Below, piece by piece: positions 31,171-32,629 of a stretch of 32,629 bases of DNA; position 1 is the stretch's first letter; the number at the start of each line of letters is the position of its first letter. The translations under genes were made by a program, and so were the position numbers. The stretch is from Tubiluchus corallicola. Its lineage: Eukaryota; Priapulida; Priapulimorpha; Priapulimorphida; Tubiluchidae. Under the pieces are notes generated by a model. The model did not search any database and was not told where the DNA came from. It worked only from the letters and a program-made list of their open reading frames with translations. The stretch is from positions 37,763 through 70,391 of the forward strand of contig JAQGDQ010001013.1 in NCBI GenBank assembly GCA_030141605.1, read 5' to 3'.

Positions 31171-31568
31171 TGTAACGGATCCGGGTTCCAGTGCCGTATC
31201 CGTCTCCTCAGAATGTATCCCACTTCTGACACCAGTGTAACGGATCCGGGTTCCTGCGCGGATCCGTCTCATGATGTATATACCGGCATACAAGTTATGA
31301 AATACTTTACAGCAGACGAGAAAAGTAAAAAGAATACGAATGTAAAATAAACTTTAATGCACAACCAGTAGCCCCATGACATGTGAACAGACTTTGGAAT
31401 AAAAATCAGCAAACCTACAGCATTTACCCTTACATACAGAAAGGCCAGGTTGGAATCGTCAAATTACGGCATGCATTCTGTTTTATACAGGTACATTTGC
31501 ATTACTGGGCTTCTCAACCATACCCATTACTAACATTAGGGGGTTGGTCAAAATCTGCCTTCGTAACA
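31171..31568 (-). mobile_element. LTR retrotransposon remnant, right arm
   Basis: Reverse complement of 39-436, identical in length (398 bp), with the tRNA-Leu-like primer site and ATAT on both sides. Its presence in both arms at the same LINE position means it predates the inverted duplication. Confidence 0.7.
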
Positions 31569-31648
31569 ATATTAATATATTAATATAATATACTAATATG
31601 TAGCTGTTACGTAGGTACACCAATTAATCATTACAGATCAAATGAGAC

Positions 31649-31710
31649 AGTGAACTGAGTGAGGAATTTTGCATGAAAGCGGCGTTAAGCAAGGTGGTGT
31701 CCTTGTTACT
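31649..31710 (+). pseudogene. Continuation of the LINE RT fragment beyond the LTR
   Basis: SELSEEFCMK and, one frame over, SGVKQGGVL are the RT segment that normally follows the LLMYIN region (GVxQGGVLSP motif). This confirms that the LTR split one LINE. A frameshift separates the two pieces and the RT signal fades after 31710. This part lies outside the duplicated region visible in the window. Confidence 0.6.
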
Positions 31711-32140
31711 CTGCAGAATGGACGAAAAATCAGAGCTATTGAGGCTTTCGAATAAATCTTTCTGGAATCTGTATAGAAACATCTTTCTTTGCAACAACAT
31801 TGAAACAATATAATTAGAGAATTATAATTTTTTTGGTTCATACTTGCTGCGATATAAGAAAGTCGTTTAAATCTAAGATGGAATGGAATCCTAGCATGCT
31901 GCATAGTACCTTATTCATAAGGAATATTAGTTTAAACATAATTTATTATAGGATTGGATCAGGCAGTTTGTACAACATGATTTAAGATCCTCACCATAAC
32001 AGACTTTATACACTATTTACAAGAACATTTACAGTAAGAATAAACTATACTTAGTTTTCAGTATACTTTAGTATACTAAAGTTTTATTACAGTGATACAT
32101 TAGACATTAGTAAAAAATGACGGTTAGTAAATATTAATGT
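31711..32140. other. Unassigned DNA outside the arm
   Basis: AT-rich; no gene or repeat recognised. A short palindromic AGTATACTTTAGTATACT occurs near 32060. Confidence 0.4.
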
Positions 32141-32144
32141 ACGA

Positions 32145-32440
32145 TTATTTAAGAATGATGCATTTTATATCAGATAGAAACTGCTGGAAGCGTTTAGTAC
32201 GTAATATAAAGTCATGTATACATTGGAATATTTTACAGTTAGTAACAAAGTTAAATTCATTTTTTCCGAATAATAACAACTTCAACAGATCATTATTTCC
32301 TAAGACAGCTATATTAAGGTTTTCGGGCAGAAGTATTGCGTTTAGTTTATCAAACATAACTACCCTAGCTAGTTGATGTAATGGGCAATTCATAAGGAAT
32401 ATGCTTTGATTCGTGTCGAGTTTTGACTAATGTAACAGTA
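32145..32440 (-). pseudogene. Decayed LINE C-terminal fragment
   Basis: Minus strand reads DTNQSIFLMNCPLHQLAR ... LLKLLLFG ... CIHDFILRTKRF. The order (CPLH...AR, LLxLLLFG, FIxxTxRF) matches the C-terminal region of some CR1/L2-like LINE ORF2 proteins. It is short and truncated. Confidence 0.5.
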
Positions 32441-32502
32441 ATGTACTAATGTAAAGTAATAGAAGCTGAAATTTGTGAATATTAGGTTTGTCTTCTTGCT
32501 CA

Positions 32503-32504
<2 letters not shown>

Positions 32505-32589
<85 letters not shown>

Positions 32590-32629
32590 CCCGCTCTCTC
32601 TCTCTTTTTCTCTCTCTCTCTCTCACTCA
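32505..32629. repeat. (CT)n microsatellite at window end
   Basis: Almost uninterrupted CT dinucleotides to the edge. The Arg/Glu-rich frame on the other strand is an artefact. Confidence 0.95.

Overview
This is eukaryotic, TE-rich DNA, most likely from an arthropod. The evidence is spliced genes with GT-AG introns, tRNA-derived SINE, several non-LTR retrotransposon (LINE) 3' ends, hAT and pogo-like MITEs, an LTR remnant with a tRNA-Leu-type primer site, and many micro- and minisatellites. I cannot name the species. Only one gene family is convincing; everything else is repeats or unassigned DNA.

The window is dominated by a giant inverted repeat. The left arm (1-14381, possibly continuing beyond the window) is matched in reverse complement by the right arm (16991-31606). 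The two flank a single-copy spacer of about 2.6 kb (14382-16990). The arms differ by about 1-2.5% in segments I compared by eye. They also differ by clean length changes: an extra pogo-like MITE and a 434-bp microsatellite expansion on the right, and more minisatellite units on the left. They are therefore not identical copies of one read.

Each arm carries the same pair of related leucine-rich-repeat genes, pointing toward the spacer. Gene A (left, +: 2781-2978, 3511-4009, 6607-7055; right, -: 28686-28883, 27658-28156, 24616-25064) encodes a predicted 381-aa single-pass membrane protein: signal segment, Cys-bearing N-cap, about four LRRs, LRRCT, one membrane helix and a 39-aa tail. Gene B is a paralog whose first exon (left 13143-13746; right 17626-18229) fuses the parts that are two exons in A. 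Its LRRCT exon exists only once, on the minus strand in the spacer (15638-14248). Only the right-arm copy B' is therefore complete (about 664 aa). It continues into a Thr-rich, heavily N-glycosylatable 26/27-aa repeat array and ends inside a MITE in the opposite arm. The left-arm B exon has no 3' partner in cis. Inversion of the spacer by arm-to-arm recombination would hand the exon to the other copy.

The remaining arm DNA, from the outer end inward, holds: LTR remnant in a LINE RT fragment, LINE C-terminal fragment, 90-bp minisatellite, 28-bp minisatellite, gene A (intron 2 with SINE, ATT microsatellite, hAT MITE, tRNA-like relic and LINE 3' end), second hAT MITE, fold-back element filled by a 29-bp minisatellite, CAN microsatellite, LINE 3' end with a 17-bp TSD, about 174-bp tandem repeat, unassigned DNA, then gene B exon 1 between two copies of a fold-back MITE. 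The unduplicated right edge (31607-32629) has LINE scraps and a (CT)n tract.
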